Origin: Ceratothoa steindachneri
Lineage: Eukaryota > Arthropoda > Malacostraca > Isopoda > Cymothoidae
NCBI GenBank assembly: GCA_963969495.1
Contig: OZ018338.1
Coordinates: forward strand, 47,537,922 to 47,601,921
Length of the DNA: 64,000 nucleotides
Reading direction: 5' to 3'
Position numbers and translations under genes: made by a program
In this document: positions 22,715 to 33,750 of the stretch, in pieces
How the letters are laid out: every line of letters starts with the position of its first letter
Numbering within the stretch: position 1 is the stretch's first letter
The notes under the pieces: generated by a model
What the model was told of the DNA's origin: nothing
What the model saw: only the letters and a program-made list of their open reading frames with translations
Databases searched by the model: none

Positions 22715-25700
22715 TTAAATAATAGGGAGAAAACCGGCCTCCCCCAAGAAGTCAACAAGTCCACAAGTCAGTGTGCACGAATCTGTCCCGAGCACAAGGG
22801 ACAGGCGGTAGCGACCCCGCCCATCCCGGTACTGGGACAGGTATCGTGCGCGAAGATCACCCAGACTGGGACATTCGACAAGAATGTGCCAAACAGTCTG
22901 GGGGACGACGCAGTCGTTGCAATAGGGCGCAGGCGAGCGCTCCATCAGATAGCGATGCGTCACACGAGTGTGTCCGATTCGGAGACGACAGAAAGCAACC
23001 TGAAGCCGCCGCGGCATTGGGGGATAGGTCCATGGGAACAGTCGCGGCGCAATGGCACGCAACTTTAAGTTCCCTTCGACCGTCTCCCATCTTCTTTGCC
23101 AAGCAGTCCGAAGAGCTGCCCGTATTCCTGCCATGTAGTCGGTGTGAGGAAGAGCGAAACGCTGGTCCGGTCGCAGAGTCCTCGCGGACTCTTTGGCGCC
23201 CTCATCGGCGCGCTCATTCCCCGCAATTCCTACATGTCCAGGAACCAAGCAGAAGATAATCTCGACATCTGCCCGGCTCGCCAAAACCGTGGCGTCACGG
23301 ATATCGCGAACCAGGGGATGCGGAGATTCCAATGCCCCGAGAGCACTCAGGGCGCTTTGTGAGTCGCTATAGATCACAATCCGGTCTCCGAACCGGGCAC
23401 GTCGCGTAATCTCCCGTACCGAGTGGTGTATTGCCACCAGCTCGGCCGTGAAGACAGACGCAGCGCCTGGTAGAGCCCCGCTGACTTCAAACAGAGGGGA
23501 TACGGCGTGGAAGCCGACCCCCTCTTGGGACTTGGAGCCATCCGTATACACTGGCACGGTACCAGCGTGACACGATGTGTGCTCCAAAAAGGTCGAACGC
23601 AATACTCCCGGCGCAGTACAAGCTTTGGGAGCAGAGGAGTGGCGACAAATATCCAAATGTGGTACCCTCCAGGGTGGCGTCCTGGGCAGAACCAGGGGCG
23701 CCACCGGCCCGAGAGCTATATCTACCTCTCGAAGCAGTTTCCTGGCCCTAAACCCAAAGGGCTTAGGGTATGACTGGCGTCTCTCGGCGGCATAGGCACC
23801 ATCGAGATCAGCTGCGGATGCAGTGAGAGCTGTTGGCGACTGAGGGAGGCGCCGGGCTCGCGCATACAGGCGAGTGATGCACTGTACGCGGCGCAGAGCG
23901 AGTGGCATCTCCCCAGCATCGACCAACAGGCTCTCAATGGGGGAAGTGCGGAAGGCACCGGTCGCAAGGCGAAGGCCGGTGTGGTGGATTGAATCCACCT
24001 TCCGCAATAAACGCTCGGCTGCGGATGCATAAAACTCACATCCGTAGTCGAGCTTCGAGCGAACAAAGGATCGATAAAAAAGTAAGGCGGTAGCCCTATC
24101 AGCGCCCCAAGCGCTGAACGTCACGGAACGGAGAATGTCCATGGCGCGGGTACAAGAGACCCTAAGGCTGCGAATATGAGCCTCCCAGGTGAGGCGTCGG
24201 TCGAATACAAGACCAAGGAAACGGTGCGACTCAACCACATCCAGGCGTTCCCCATTAAGAAACAAATCTGGGTCAGGGTGAAGCCGTGGATGGCGGCAGA
24301 AGTGCACCACCTTAGTCTTGGCCAAAGAAAACCGAAACCTGTGCGCTTCGGCATAACGAGAGACGCGGTTCAATGCCTGTTGGAGTCGACGCTCCAGAGT
24401 TGGCATCTGGGCCGCGCCAAAAGAGATCGAAAGGTCGTCCACGTAGAGCGTAGCGAGAACATCTTCTGGCAGCACCGAGGTGATGCTGTTGATGCTCAGG
24501 GCAAAGAGTGTGACACTGAGGACACTTCCCTGCGGGACACCCTCTTCCTGCTCCTTTGGGGGAGAGAGGGCTCCCCCCACCCGTACGCGGAATCGACGAT
24601 CTCGCAAAAATTCAGATATAAACATTGGGAGGCGTCCCCTCGCCCCCATCGTGTGGAGAGTCTCCATGATACCGTATCGCCATGCGGTATCATAGGCCTT
24701 CTCCAGATCAGAAAACACCGTGGCGTAGTGCTGTCTACGAAGGAAAGCCTCGCAGACGGCATTTTCCAGTCGGAGCAGAGCATCCGACGTGGAGTAAAAC
24801 TTACGGAAGCCGCACTGTGCAGAAGACAGATGGCCTCCGCTGTCCAGAAAATGGGCTAATCTAACATTTACCAATTTCTCCATCAACTTGCACACGCAAG
24901 AGGTTAGAGAGATTGGGCGGAACCTGGTCGGAGTAGAGTGATCTCTCCCCGGCTTGCGAAAGGCGAGCACAGTAGCGATTCGCCAGGAGTCTGGGAGAAG
25001 ACCTTCCACCCAGATCCTGTTGAACAGATCTAACAGAAAGGCCATGCCTCGCTCACCCAGGTGTCGAAGCATGGCGTACGGGACATCGTCCGGACCATGG
25101 GCGGTGTCCGCGCACGAAGCGAGAGCGGAACGCAACTCACTCACAGTAAACTTGTCGTTGAAGGGTTCTCCGCCTCTGGAGGTAAAGTCCAGCCGGCGGC
25201 CTTCCGCGACATCACAAGGGGCATTGAATGCTGGCGGAGCAGCATCACGGCTAGAAATGCAGAGAAAGCGGTCGCTAAGGATTCCGCCACGGACGCGGGG
25301 TCCGAGATTACGGTCCCATTCTCCTGGAGAACGGGAGGGGGGTCCTGCGAGAACTTGCCCCAAATCCTTTTGACTCGCTTCCACACCTCAGCTAAAGGGG
25401 TCTTCCCGTTAAGTGAAGACACGTATGCCCGCCAAGAAGAGCGGCGGGCGTGCTTCGAAATATACCGGAACCTAGCCCTAGCCCGACGAAATTCAGCGAC
25501 AGTGAAATCGTTCGGGTGGCGCTTATAGCGCATGTAGGCATAACGCTTCTGTTTGAGGGCCGTCTCACACTCGGCTGACCACCATGGGAGTGGTCAAGGT
25601 GCAAAACAGCCAGACGTCCTAGGAATAGTAGTCAGGCCCACGTTGATAAGGTTGCCGGAGAAGAACTCTACGGCCTCATCTACCGACCTAAACTCCTCGA

Positions 25701-26544
25701 CTGAGATAGAGAATTCAGTCATTTCCTGAAATGCAGGCCACCGCGCCCGTGCCAAGCACCACCGAGGTGGTCTCTCAGGCGGCAGTTGCCCTGAAAATGA
25801 TATTTGAATGGGAAAGTGATCACTACCATGGAGGTCATCGACCACCCCCCAATCAAAATCAAGCTGTGCATCCGAAGAGCACAAAGATAGGTCAAGGCAA
25901 GAAAATGAAGCGGTTCTCGGACAGTGATGCGTAAACTCATCCACGTTTAGGACACCCATCTCAAGCTCTTCGATCAGATCGGCAAGGACTTGTTCCCTGG
26001 GATTTATGGTGTAATCTCCCCAGAGAGGATGCCTGCCGTTCAGATCTCCAAGCAAGAGATAGGGCCTCGGCAACCGTGCCACGACGCGGCGGAAGTCTCC
26101 CGCGTCGAAGTCAGCTGACGGTGGAATGTACGCAGAAATGATAGTATACCTCCTATCCAGGTGCAGCTGCACAGCCACTGCCTGTAAGGAGGTATCTAAA
26201 GAGAAAGGAAGAACGGAGACATCATGCCGGGTGTAAACCGCGCATCCCCCAGCCCAGCCGTCCCGCGGTGGTGGGGTCGCAAGACCCTTATACCCCGGGA
26301 GGGCAGGCAGCGGGCACGCGCCTAGCATGGTCTCCTGCAAAAAAATAGCTAACGGGGAACGGGACGAGGCGAGCCTCCGCAGCTCCTCCCAGTTGGCCCG
26401 GAGTCCACGGCAATTCCATTGAAGGAATATGCCCTCCAGGCCTAGCTCGGAGGAGACGCGGGGGCCCTCCTCGAATTGAAGACCCTCACGGGAATGGCCG
26501 TACGCTTCCCGGGGGCAGAACCCCGGGCGCTGTTGGCCGGACAA
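22715..26544 (-). pseudogene. A4 ORF2 (EN-RT-RNase H polyprotein), one stop and one frameshift
   Basis: Starts MSGQQRPGF at 26544, ends at 22715; about 1276 codons. EN: QWNCRGLRANW (about residue 44), LQETML (about 70), GDLNGRHPLWG (about 165), GSDHFPI (about 242). RT: RPISLTS, FSDLEKAYD (motif A), GVPQGSVLS (motif B), YVDDLSI (motif C). RNase H: YTDGSKS, ELVAIHH, IYSDSQSA, GHVGIAGNERAD. C-terminal CNDCVVPQTVWHILVEC. Defects: a TGA in place of a Gln codon of A6 (about 25594) and a small deletion near 25250 that shifts frame. In RNase H the Trp before VPGHVG is Leu. Confidence 0.93.
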
Positions 26545-28796
26545 AGTGCTGGAGGCGCTGTCGCCTTCGAGGACTTATTGGGGGAGGTTGCGCTCGCCAT
26601 GCGAGTCTTTTCCTCCCTTCGCCTCGAAACCTTAGGCGGGCGCTGCGGCTTCGGAGGCGGGGGGCCCTCTTTTCGATGAACCACCGTCTCTGAGCCACTC
26701 GCTCCACCTCGTGGCGTGGGCGAAGGAGCCGAAGCTCCTTTGTTGCTGTCCACCTTTCGGGGGACAGCTTTAGGAACCCCCGAAGATGGCCTAGCGACCA
26801 TCTTTAGGGGTGTTGCCTCCTGTGAGTCTAACGACTCTGTGGAGGCGCGTGGCCGTTTCGCCTTGCGGGAAACGGTCACGCTGGGGGAAGAGGGGGGAGC
26901 CCTGGTTTTAGCCGGGGGTGGGTTTGAACCCTTTTTGCCGCCAGCTCTACCAGGGGAGCGCCCGGGTGTAGTAGAGCCCGCAGAAGGGCTCCGAATGGGC
27001 GCGGAAACAACCGTGCTTGTTGGCCTGGATGGGCCAGGAGCAGAGGGTGCCTTTCGAACTACTGAGGCATATGACGTCCCAGGCAGAGCTGGGCGCGCCA
27101 GGACCAAGTCCTTAGCCTCGCGGAATGAGAGTCTATCCTGGGCCTGAACGGCCAGGATTTCTTTCTCCAGGAGATATGCACCACATTGCTTCGAAGAAGC
27201 AGGGTGCGGCTCTCCGCAATTGACACACTTGGCCACACACGATTTGGACTTATCGTGTGCGACCTTGGACCAATTTACACAGACTTCGGGTGACCCCGAC
27301 TTTGCACGTCTACATGAGCGATTCGTATGGCCGAAGCGGTGACAGTAATAGCACCGCCGCGGCAGTGGCACGAATGCCTTCACGCGGTAGCGGTACCAAC
27401 CGGCACGCACCGACTCAGGGAGCTTGTCACAGTCGAACGTGACGAAGAGTGTAGGGGTGGGTCTCGAAGCCCCTCCCTGTTTTCTCATCACACGTTCGAC
27501 CTTGACCGCCCCATGGTCGGCCAGCTCTAGGGTGATGTCCTCAATGGAGTAGTCAACGAGTTCCCTCGCATAAACTACTCCTTTCACAAAGTTCATGGTA
27601 GAGTGCGGCGTCACACTCACCGGGGTGCCATGAAGTGTCCGAAGAGCACTTATCTTGGCCGCCTCGGCGGGATTCGCCGCATTCGCCAGAAGGCTGCCGT
27701 CCGAGAAACGGGTCACCTTCGGCTCTCTACCAATTGCACTAGCTAATCCTCTCCTCTGATGGATCATGTTGCCCTTAGACAACATGGTGCCATCAGTGGA
27801 GCGAATAACGAGGAAGCGTTTGAAGCCAGCGGGCTCGAAAACGCCAGGTAACCTCTGAATGAGGGGCCCCGATGTCATCGAGGCTCCGCCCTGTGCATTC
27901 TTCGTCTTAGTCTTGGTCAGGAGCTCCGCACACGGGGGGGTAGAGGGGCCGGATTTGCCGATCTTGGCTTGGTCGCCTACCAAAGTGGCAGCAGACCCAT
28001 CCGTCCCCGCAGCCCCCGCGGATGGAGAGGAGCCCCGAGTCTTTTTCGTCTTTCTTGTCTTTTTCTTCTTTTTAGGAGAGGAGGGCGGGGAATGAACCCG
28101 CTTCTCACCCCCGCCGGTAGAAGCCCCCAGGCCAGATGGACCGGCCTCAGCCAGGTCCTTCTCTGAAATGGAGAAGGTCCCGGTGGGCGCAGGGGATTCA
28201 TTCGGAGGAGATCTCTCCCCTCCTTGTCCTGCCTGAGAATCCACAGCCGTTTGATGAGGACCTTACATAGGGGCGGATTCGGGTTCGGTGCTTGGCGCCA
28301 AGCCCGAATTCATCCCCATGGAAGGCCCTACCGTCTGAGGCTGGTTTTCCTCAAGGACCATGTCTATCACAGGAGGGGCCTCCAGTTGGCCATTCCCTCC
28401 CAGGACATCGCAGGTCCACTTGGCAGCGTCATAAGTCTTTAGTGGGGAGGCACAGGCCTTGACCCCGGCAAGGTTTAATATTTTTGCCAGCAGGTCTTTT
28501 GAGGGAAGCGACCGAAGGGGCCTGGCTTCCCTCTCCCCCCTAAGGGGGTTTGCCCTACCGAGCCGCTTGCACGAGGGGCGGTCGGCAATGGGCTGCCTGC
28601 TGGCTTTCTTGGCAGTCCCCTTAGAAAGCATAGGAGGGACTGCCGCTGGAGACAGGGAGGTGCCCGAAAGCACCTCCAGAGAAGGGGGTGAGGGGGAGTC
28701 CCCTACACCCGTAGGCGTAGGAGAGGAGTAAGCCTCCTCTCCGGTTAAAGAGGTATGGAGGGTCCCCTGCGCAAGCACAGGGGGGGGGACCTCCAT
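26442..28796 (-). pseudogene. A4 ORF1 (Gag-like zinc-knuckle protein), one nonsense codon
   Basis: 784 codons from MEVPPP (28796) to the TAG at 26442. An upstream in-frame Met at 28877 exists but is not shared with A3, so the MEVP start is preferred. The only break is TAA at 28263-28265 (A3 has a Gln codon). Order: Ser/Pro-rich N-terminus, Lys-rich segment (about 28050-28075), central domain with SMTSGPLIQRL, three zinc knuckles (about residue 480 onward; CYYCHRFGHTNRSC), Pro/Ser-rich C-terminus. The second knuckle has lost a Cys (CVNWSK). The protein would package element RNA. Confidence 0.9.
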
Positions 28797-29413
28797 CTTT
28801 TCTGTGGAGCTGCACGAGGGCGGCTCCGTTGTTGTTATAGGGGGAATTAAGGGGAGATGTTTTTTTTGTTTCATCATTGGGCATGGTGACCCTCTTTGTT
28901 TTACGGACGCAATCGCTCACCACCTCTTGCAGTAGCCCGCACTGCAAGAGGTGCTTACAGGCCCGGCAGAGCCAGGCGCCGCCATTTGGGACCACCCCTC
29001 CCGCCTGGTGGCCTGGCAGTCCTTCGGCATGGCGGCTCCACCTTGAACACGGCGTAAAACGGATAGATTTTGAAGACGAGATGAAAAGGGATGTGAGGAA
29101 GGTATGGGTGGGGATGAAGCAGGTTGTTAAAAGCCAACCACCCCAGACCGGAGCTCAGGGGTTAGGGGACATTGTCCCCTCCCCCCTCAGCCCCGATCCG
29201 GGACGATTGGCTGAGAAGAAGGTCAGCTTCTACCCTGTGAAATTAGAGGCTGACCAGAGAAAGTTGTGGGAGAGGTTGTATGAAAAGCGACGAGGTAGGA
29301 TAGGAATACAGGCTATCTGAAGGAAGGAAGAGAGGCTAAGCTGGGGCCGGACGGGGCGCTGGATCCCGTCAGCACGGCGGCCAGGATGGCAAATCGTCGC
29401 GCCCCTTACGGGG
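28797..29413 (-). promoter_or_regulatory. A4 5' UTR, probable internal promoter region
   Basis: 617 nt, with the terminal hairpin GCCCC-GTAA-GGGGC at the very 5' end. A second possible pairing exists here between GGGGCGC (29404-29398) and GCGCCCC about 40 nt downstream; in the other copies the partner carries changes that keep or weaken the pairing. Transcription must start at or near the 5' end for full-length copies to arise. Confidence 0.5.
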
Positions 29414-29424
29414 CCTGTGAATGA
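29414..29424. repeat. Target site duplication of A4, right copy
   Basis: CCTGTGAATGA, identical to 22416-22426. Confidence 0.9.
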
Positions 29425-29425
29425 A

Positions 29426-30330
29426 ATGGACTCGGCCAGAAGATCTTGCAAAAATAAGTCCGATATATTCTTTAACATCTGCCGTGAATACACCGTTGTT
29501 CTTATCAGGAATCCAGCCACAAGTTTCATGAAACGTCCTTACCATGATTATTTTGTATGAAACTTGGTGACCAAGATAAAGCTTGGGTGCCACACTTGGT
29601 ATGCAAAACTTGCACCGAGTATCCGCGTCGTTTGACGCAAGAAGAATTGCCAAGTTTGAAATTCCCATGGTTTGGAGGGAGGAGACAAACCATGATAACG
29701 ACCTACCCCTCTGCGCTATTGATTTGACTGGGATCAACAGAAATAACCGCAGCAGCTTCAAGTATCCTGATATTCAGTCAGCACGTCGTCATGTAGCTCG
29801 GTGTGATGAAATTCCAGTACATGTCTTTGGATAACTTCCTGATATTAGTGACAAAGATTCATCCAGTGTTGAAGAAAAGGAAGAAGAAGTGTTTTTTTAT
29901 CTATTTCGTGATCTTAGCTTGCCAAAGTCATCTGCCGAACTGTTGGCATCCAGATGGAAGGAAAGAAAAACTCCCCTCTGACGGTTCTCGCAGCACTTCC
30001 TACTGCAACTGACATCAAGAGTACCTCCGTTTTGTTTTTTTTCTTGTAAAAAAAGGACTTGGCGTACTGTACAGATACTTTGCAGCTTATGTATATGCTC
30101 GGAGTGCTACATTACAAACCCGAACTGTTCAATGACAGGACAAAGCGATCGCTGAAATGTATTCTGCTGCACAACGGCAACCAATTTGCCTCTGTGCCCC
30201 TCACTCACTCGGCTCCATTGAAGGAGAAGTATGAAGCGGTGAAGTACGTGCTGGAAAAATTCATTATGATCAACACGAGTAAAAAAACATTGCATTCTCC
30301 GAAGAGTAGTATTTTTACTGTGGACTGAGT
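29426..30330 (+). pseudogene. Uncharacterised arthropod repeat-borne protein family, N-terminal half, broken (copy 1)
   Basis: Reading across frameshifts from MDSARRSCKNKSD gives SFMKRPYHDYF, MKLGDQDKAWVPHLVCKTC, FEIPMVWREETNH, FKYPDIQSARR, DEIPVHVFG, RDLSLPKSSAELLASR, then KRSLKCILLHNGNQFASVP and EKYEAVKYVLEK. From memory, this matches a large family of predicted arthropod proteins of unknown function with the signature LGDQDK-W-PH and P-M-WREP-NH. I believe it is carried by a transposable element because it is multicopy, but I cannot name it. Cys pairs such as CKTC suggest zinc binding. The second half, with HIKLGLMKQF-like motifs, is absent. Confidence 0.65.
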
Positions 30331-30715
30331 GGGAACATGTTTTAAGGACTTTACATTTTGGAAGATTCTGAAAAAAGGCAAGTGAAGTCAGTTACTGCTG
30401 AAAGATGCGTTACTATGCTCCGTGATGTGTTTGCAAATGAATATTTGAATAATTTCAGCAAGATAGGGGCGACTTTAATTACCGCCTATGTATCTATTGA
30501 AGATTGGTTTAATGGAAGATTAATATCGCACCGATCAGCTTTACTCTGACCAGACAGATCACCAGAATTATCCGCGCTTGACTTCTTTATGTGAGTCAGT
30601 CTTCTCAAACACCCATCAATAAATGTGTAGAGTGCGAAGGAGATTAGTTCATAAGTGTAATTTGTTAAATAATTCAGATATTCTTCTTTCCTTTAACTTT
30701 GAGGACTAATGATAC
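30331..30715. other. No gene seen
   Basis: AT-rich DNA after the last recognisable block of the arthropod family copy. A 63-codon open frame at 30358-30549 has no recognisable features. Confidence 0.45.
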
Positions 30716-30973
30716 ATGGCTATTCAAAACCTGGCACCTGTACTGGCCACACACGCAGCAACGTCACGCCCTCCTGGCCTCAGTGATATTCTAAAAAATG
30801 CAAATAATCTAAAATATATACAAGAAGAAAAATACCCCAAAATATTTATTGCCCCTGATGAATTAGAGGAAGATAAAATCTTGAGAAATCAACTTAAACA
30901 AAAGAAAGAAAAGGGAGAAATAGGATGGTATATTAGAGGAGGAAAACTTTGCACTAGAAACTTTTTACACTAA
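30716..30973 (+). pseudogene. Element D, possible ORF1 C-terminal part
   Basis: The 85-codon frame is rich in Lys and Glu, and ends with RNQLKQKKEKGEIGWYIRGGKLCTRNF. The pattern of a charged helix followed by I-R-G-K resembles the ends of ORF1 proteins in several non-LTR groups. It lies directly before the endonuclease. The assignment is an inference from position and composition. Confidence 0.4.
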
Positions 30974-31039
30974 AGGAAGAAGAAAATTTAAATTTATATA
31001 ATAAAAAAGGAAATAATATAGATAACCCCAAAACTTCTA

Positions 31040-33600
31040 ATGTATTATATTTAAATATCCAAGGTTTGTATCATTTAAGCAATACCACTAAACTGGCCTA
31101 CTTAGAAACCTTAAAAAATTCAAGAACTATTAATGTTGTTCTAGCAGAAACACATTTAAAAAATGATATAAAAGATTCAGAAATTCAAATAGATAACTTC
31201 AACATTTATCGAAGTCACTGTAAAGATAGAATAGATGGTGGTGTTACCTTTTATATAAATAATGTAAATATAAGTGAACAAATATTAAAATACTCAAACA
31301 CTTTATGTGAAGTTTAAATAGTTAAATAATTGTACAAAAACAAAATATTTATGCCATAACTTTTACCGTCCACTAAACTGCTCAACCAAAGATTTTACTG
31401 ATGCACTGAATAAAGTGATATTATATAATGATTTAAGAAATTGTAGTGATAGAATTATTGTCACAAGAGATTTTAATTTACCAAACTGACAATTCAATCC
31501 CAAAGGAATAATTAGTTCCATTCTTAGCAATTTAAATAACATAATCTTAGATGAATTAACGTCACACCTTTGTATATACCAACAATATTCTTCATTTAAT
31601 TATGTGCAATGATAATAACTTTGTAATTGATATTGAAGTTATGCCTACGATTTTATCTGATCACAAAATTATGATCCTTGATATTAATAAAACACCTAAT
31701 ATAAAAAGTATACCTAAATTCCGACATAATATTCCCTAAAAAATTTATATATACAAAAAAGTGATTGGACTAAAATAAATAAAGAACTAGCAAATGTAAA
31801 TTGGGAGTTAAAGTTAAAATAATTAGATATTAAAGATAATTTGAATCAAATTCAACTCAAACTAACAGATGCTTTTTATAAATACTCTCCACCAAAAGAA
31901 ATTCAAACAAATAAAATCTCAAAAGAGCCTAGAAAGAGAAAAGCATTGATGAAAAAAACGAAATAAAATTAGAAAAAGGCTAACAAAATATATTTCCATC
32001 AAAATTCGAGAAAGATTCAAGCAACAGATACTTGATATTGAAACTAGAATGAAAGAACCCTATAAAATAGAAAGTGAAAAAGAAGAAAAACAAGCAACAT
32101 GCCACATAAAAGAAAACGATAAATTCTTATATAAATATGCAAAAAATAAAAGTATCTTAAGATCAAAGATAAGTCCTCTAGAATCAAATGAAGGTGAATA
32201 CACTGAATTTATTTTAGGAAATAGCGAAGATTCTCCAAATTCAGTATTCATCTGTATGCAGCAAACCAAAACCCAATCTAGAAGAAAATACTCCTATACT
32301 CTGGGATCCAAACGGTCCTGTCATAGAAGACTTCGACTTTACTGTACAGGTTATACTTGAAGCTATTAAAAACTAACCTTCCGGTGCTGCACCTGCTCCA
32401 GATGGTATTGGAACAGAAATATTAAAAAACTGTCAGTGAACTATAGCCTTTCCTTTGTTCTTGATGTGGCGAAAATCACTTTATAATGGAACAATACGAG
32501 TATCAACTCTTTTAAAAGAAGCAAGCATAACATCTATTTATAAATAAAAAGAATCCCGTAAAAAAAAAGCCGAAAATTACAGGCCCATTTCCGTAACATC
32601 AAACGTTCTAAAAAAAATTTCAAAAAATAGTTTTAAAAAATTTAGCTACTCTTTTGAAAGATCACAACTTAATAAATGATTTTCAACATAGGTTCCGTAA
32701 AAGAATATCCTGCTTAACAAAATTGATTATTATAATTACATTATCAAATCAGCGACAGACAATAATATTGTTGATGCGATCTAACTCGACTTCTTAAAGG
32801 CGTTTGACAAAGCTGATCATAAAAATACTCTTACAAAAAGCCCCCAAACTTGGAATCCGTGGAAAAGTCCTTGCATGGATTAATGAATTTCTCCGTAATA
32901 GAAGCAAACTGTTATTGTAGATTTCATAAAATCAGATCCAGCAAAAGTTATCAGCGGAGTACCGCAGGGAACAGTATTAGGTCCAATTCTCTTCCTCATC
33001 ATGATTAATGATATCTGCAGAAACATCAAAAGCCAGATACTTTCATTCGCAGATGACACTAAAATACTCCGACAAATAAGATCTTTTGTTGATGTTAAAA
33101 TCCTACAAAGTGATTCAAATAAAATCTATGACTTTGTATCCACTGATAATCTTAAATTCAATGGGAAAAAATTTGAAATAATTAAGTATGGTAATGATGA
33201 AACCTTAAAAGTTAGATAACTTATAAAAGTTCCTCAAATGATAATATCCAATCTACAACAAAAGTAAGAGATCGTGTACTTTTCACTGATAATCTATCTT
33301 TTACAAATCATATTAATAATGTAATAGCTAAAACCCGTCAAGTCTCTGGATTTATATTCCAAAAATTTAAAACTCGAAACACTGAAGTAATGTTAACACT
33401 TTACAAATAGTTTATCCAACTACATATAGAATACTGCTGCCAATTATGGTTTTCCCACAAAAATCAAGATCTCTGAAAGCTTGAATCGATTCAAAGAACT
33501 TTTACATCACGTATTTCAGAAATCCAAGAAATGAATTACTGGCAAAGACTAAATAAACGTAGGTTATATTCTGTAGAACGACGTATGGGAAGATATATTA
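31040..33600 (+). pseudogene. Element D ORF2 (endonuclease and RT), heavily damaged
   Basis: Endonuclease traces: YLNIQGLYHLSN, VVLAETHLKND (catalytic Glu), TRDFNLPN (normally GDFN) and LSDHKIMIL (Asp-His). RT traces: ENYRPISVTSNVL (block 2, about 32575), FLKAFDKADH (motif A region, about 32795), SGVPQGTVLGPILF (motif B, about 32955) and SFADDTKIL (motif C, about 33045, FADD). Stops occur every 50-100 codons. No RNase H is seen, which fits CR1 and jockey groups. Confidence 0.7.
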
Positions 33601-33730
33601 TTATTATATCTACAAGGTTTTGCAAAATATAATAGTTGCCCCCAAATCTCTACAAATAATTGCAATACACTGAGAAAGACACGGAAGACTGTGCCAGAAA
33701 TTGTATTTGGACAATGGACCAGTGAAGTAT

Positions 33731-33750
33731 CTCTCTCTCTCTCTCTCTCT
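33731..33750. repeat. (CT)n microsatellite, 20 bp
   Basis: Ten CT units at the end of the recognisable element D sequence. Confidence 0.9.

Larger units (their letters stand above)
22427..29413 (-). mobile_element. Element A copy A4, full length (6987 bp)
   Basis: Complete minus-strand copy with 24 T's (poly(A) tail) at 22427-22450, a perfect 11-bp target site duplication and the terminal hairpin GCCCCGTAAGGGGC at 29413-29400. The damage is slight: one stop in ORF1, one stop and one frameshift in ORF2. The 3' UTR is of the A4/A6 type with a GC-rich block (22585-22630). It was inserted a few bases upstream of an open frame of the uncharacterised arthropod family at 29426. Confidence 0.95.
30716..33728 (+). 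mobile_element. Element D: AT-rich non-LTR retrotransposon relic (CR1/jockey-like)
   Basis: Plus-strand copy with many stops. Order: possible ORF1 tail (30716-30973), endonuclease (about 31040-31740) and RT (about 32330-33600). Base composition is far more AT-rich than in elements A, B or C. A candidate continuation of its C-terminus lies at 38690-38975, beyond C2. Confidence 0.7.

Noticed and set aside
22590..22720. CRISPR-like or structured repeat array in the CAAACAAA-rich 3' UTR of A4
   Set aside because: Simple low-complexity A/C repeats of a retroelement 3' UTR; no spacers.
23985..24000. GGTGGATTGAATCCACC as an operator-like palindrome in element A
   Set aside because: It lies within ORF2 coding sequence (VDSIHH region) and varies between copies by codon-neutral changes; it matters only for the A5 deletion.
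24176..24859. Plus-strand 227-codon open frame antisense to element A ORF2, also present at 62197-62880
   Set aside because: It is open in two copies only because the GC-rich sense ORF lacks certain codons; it is broken in A1 and A3, and has no recognisable domain.
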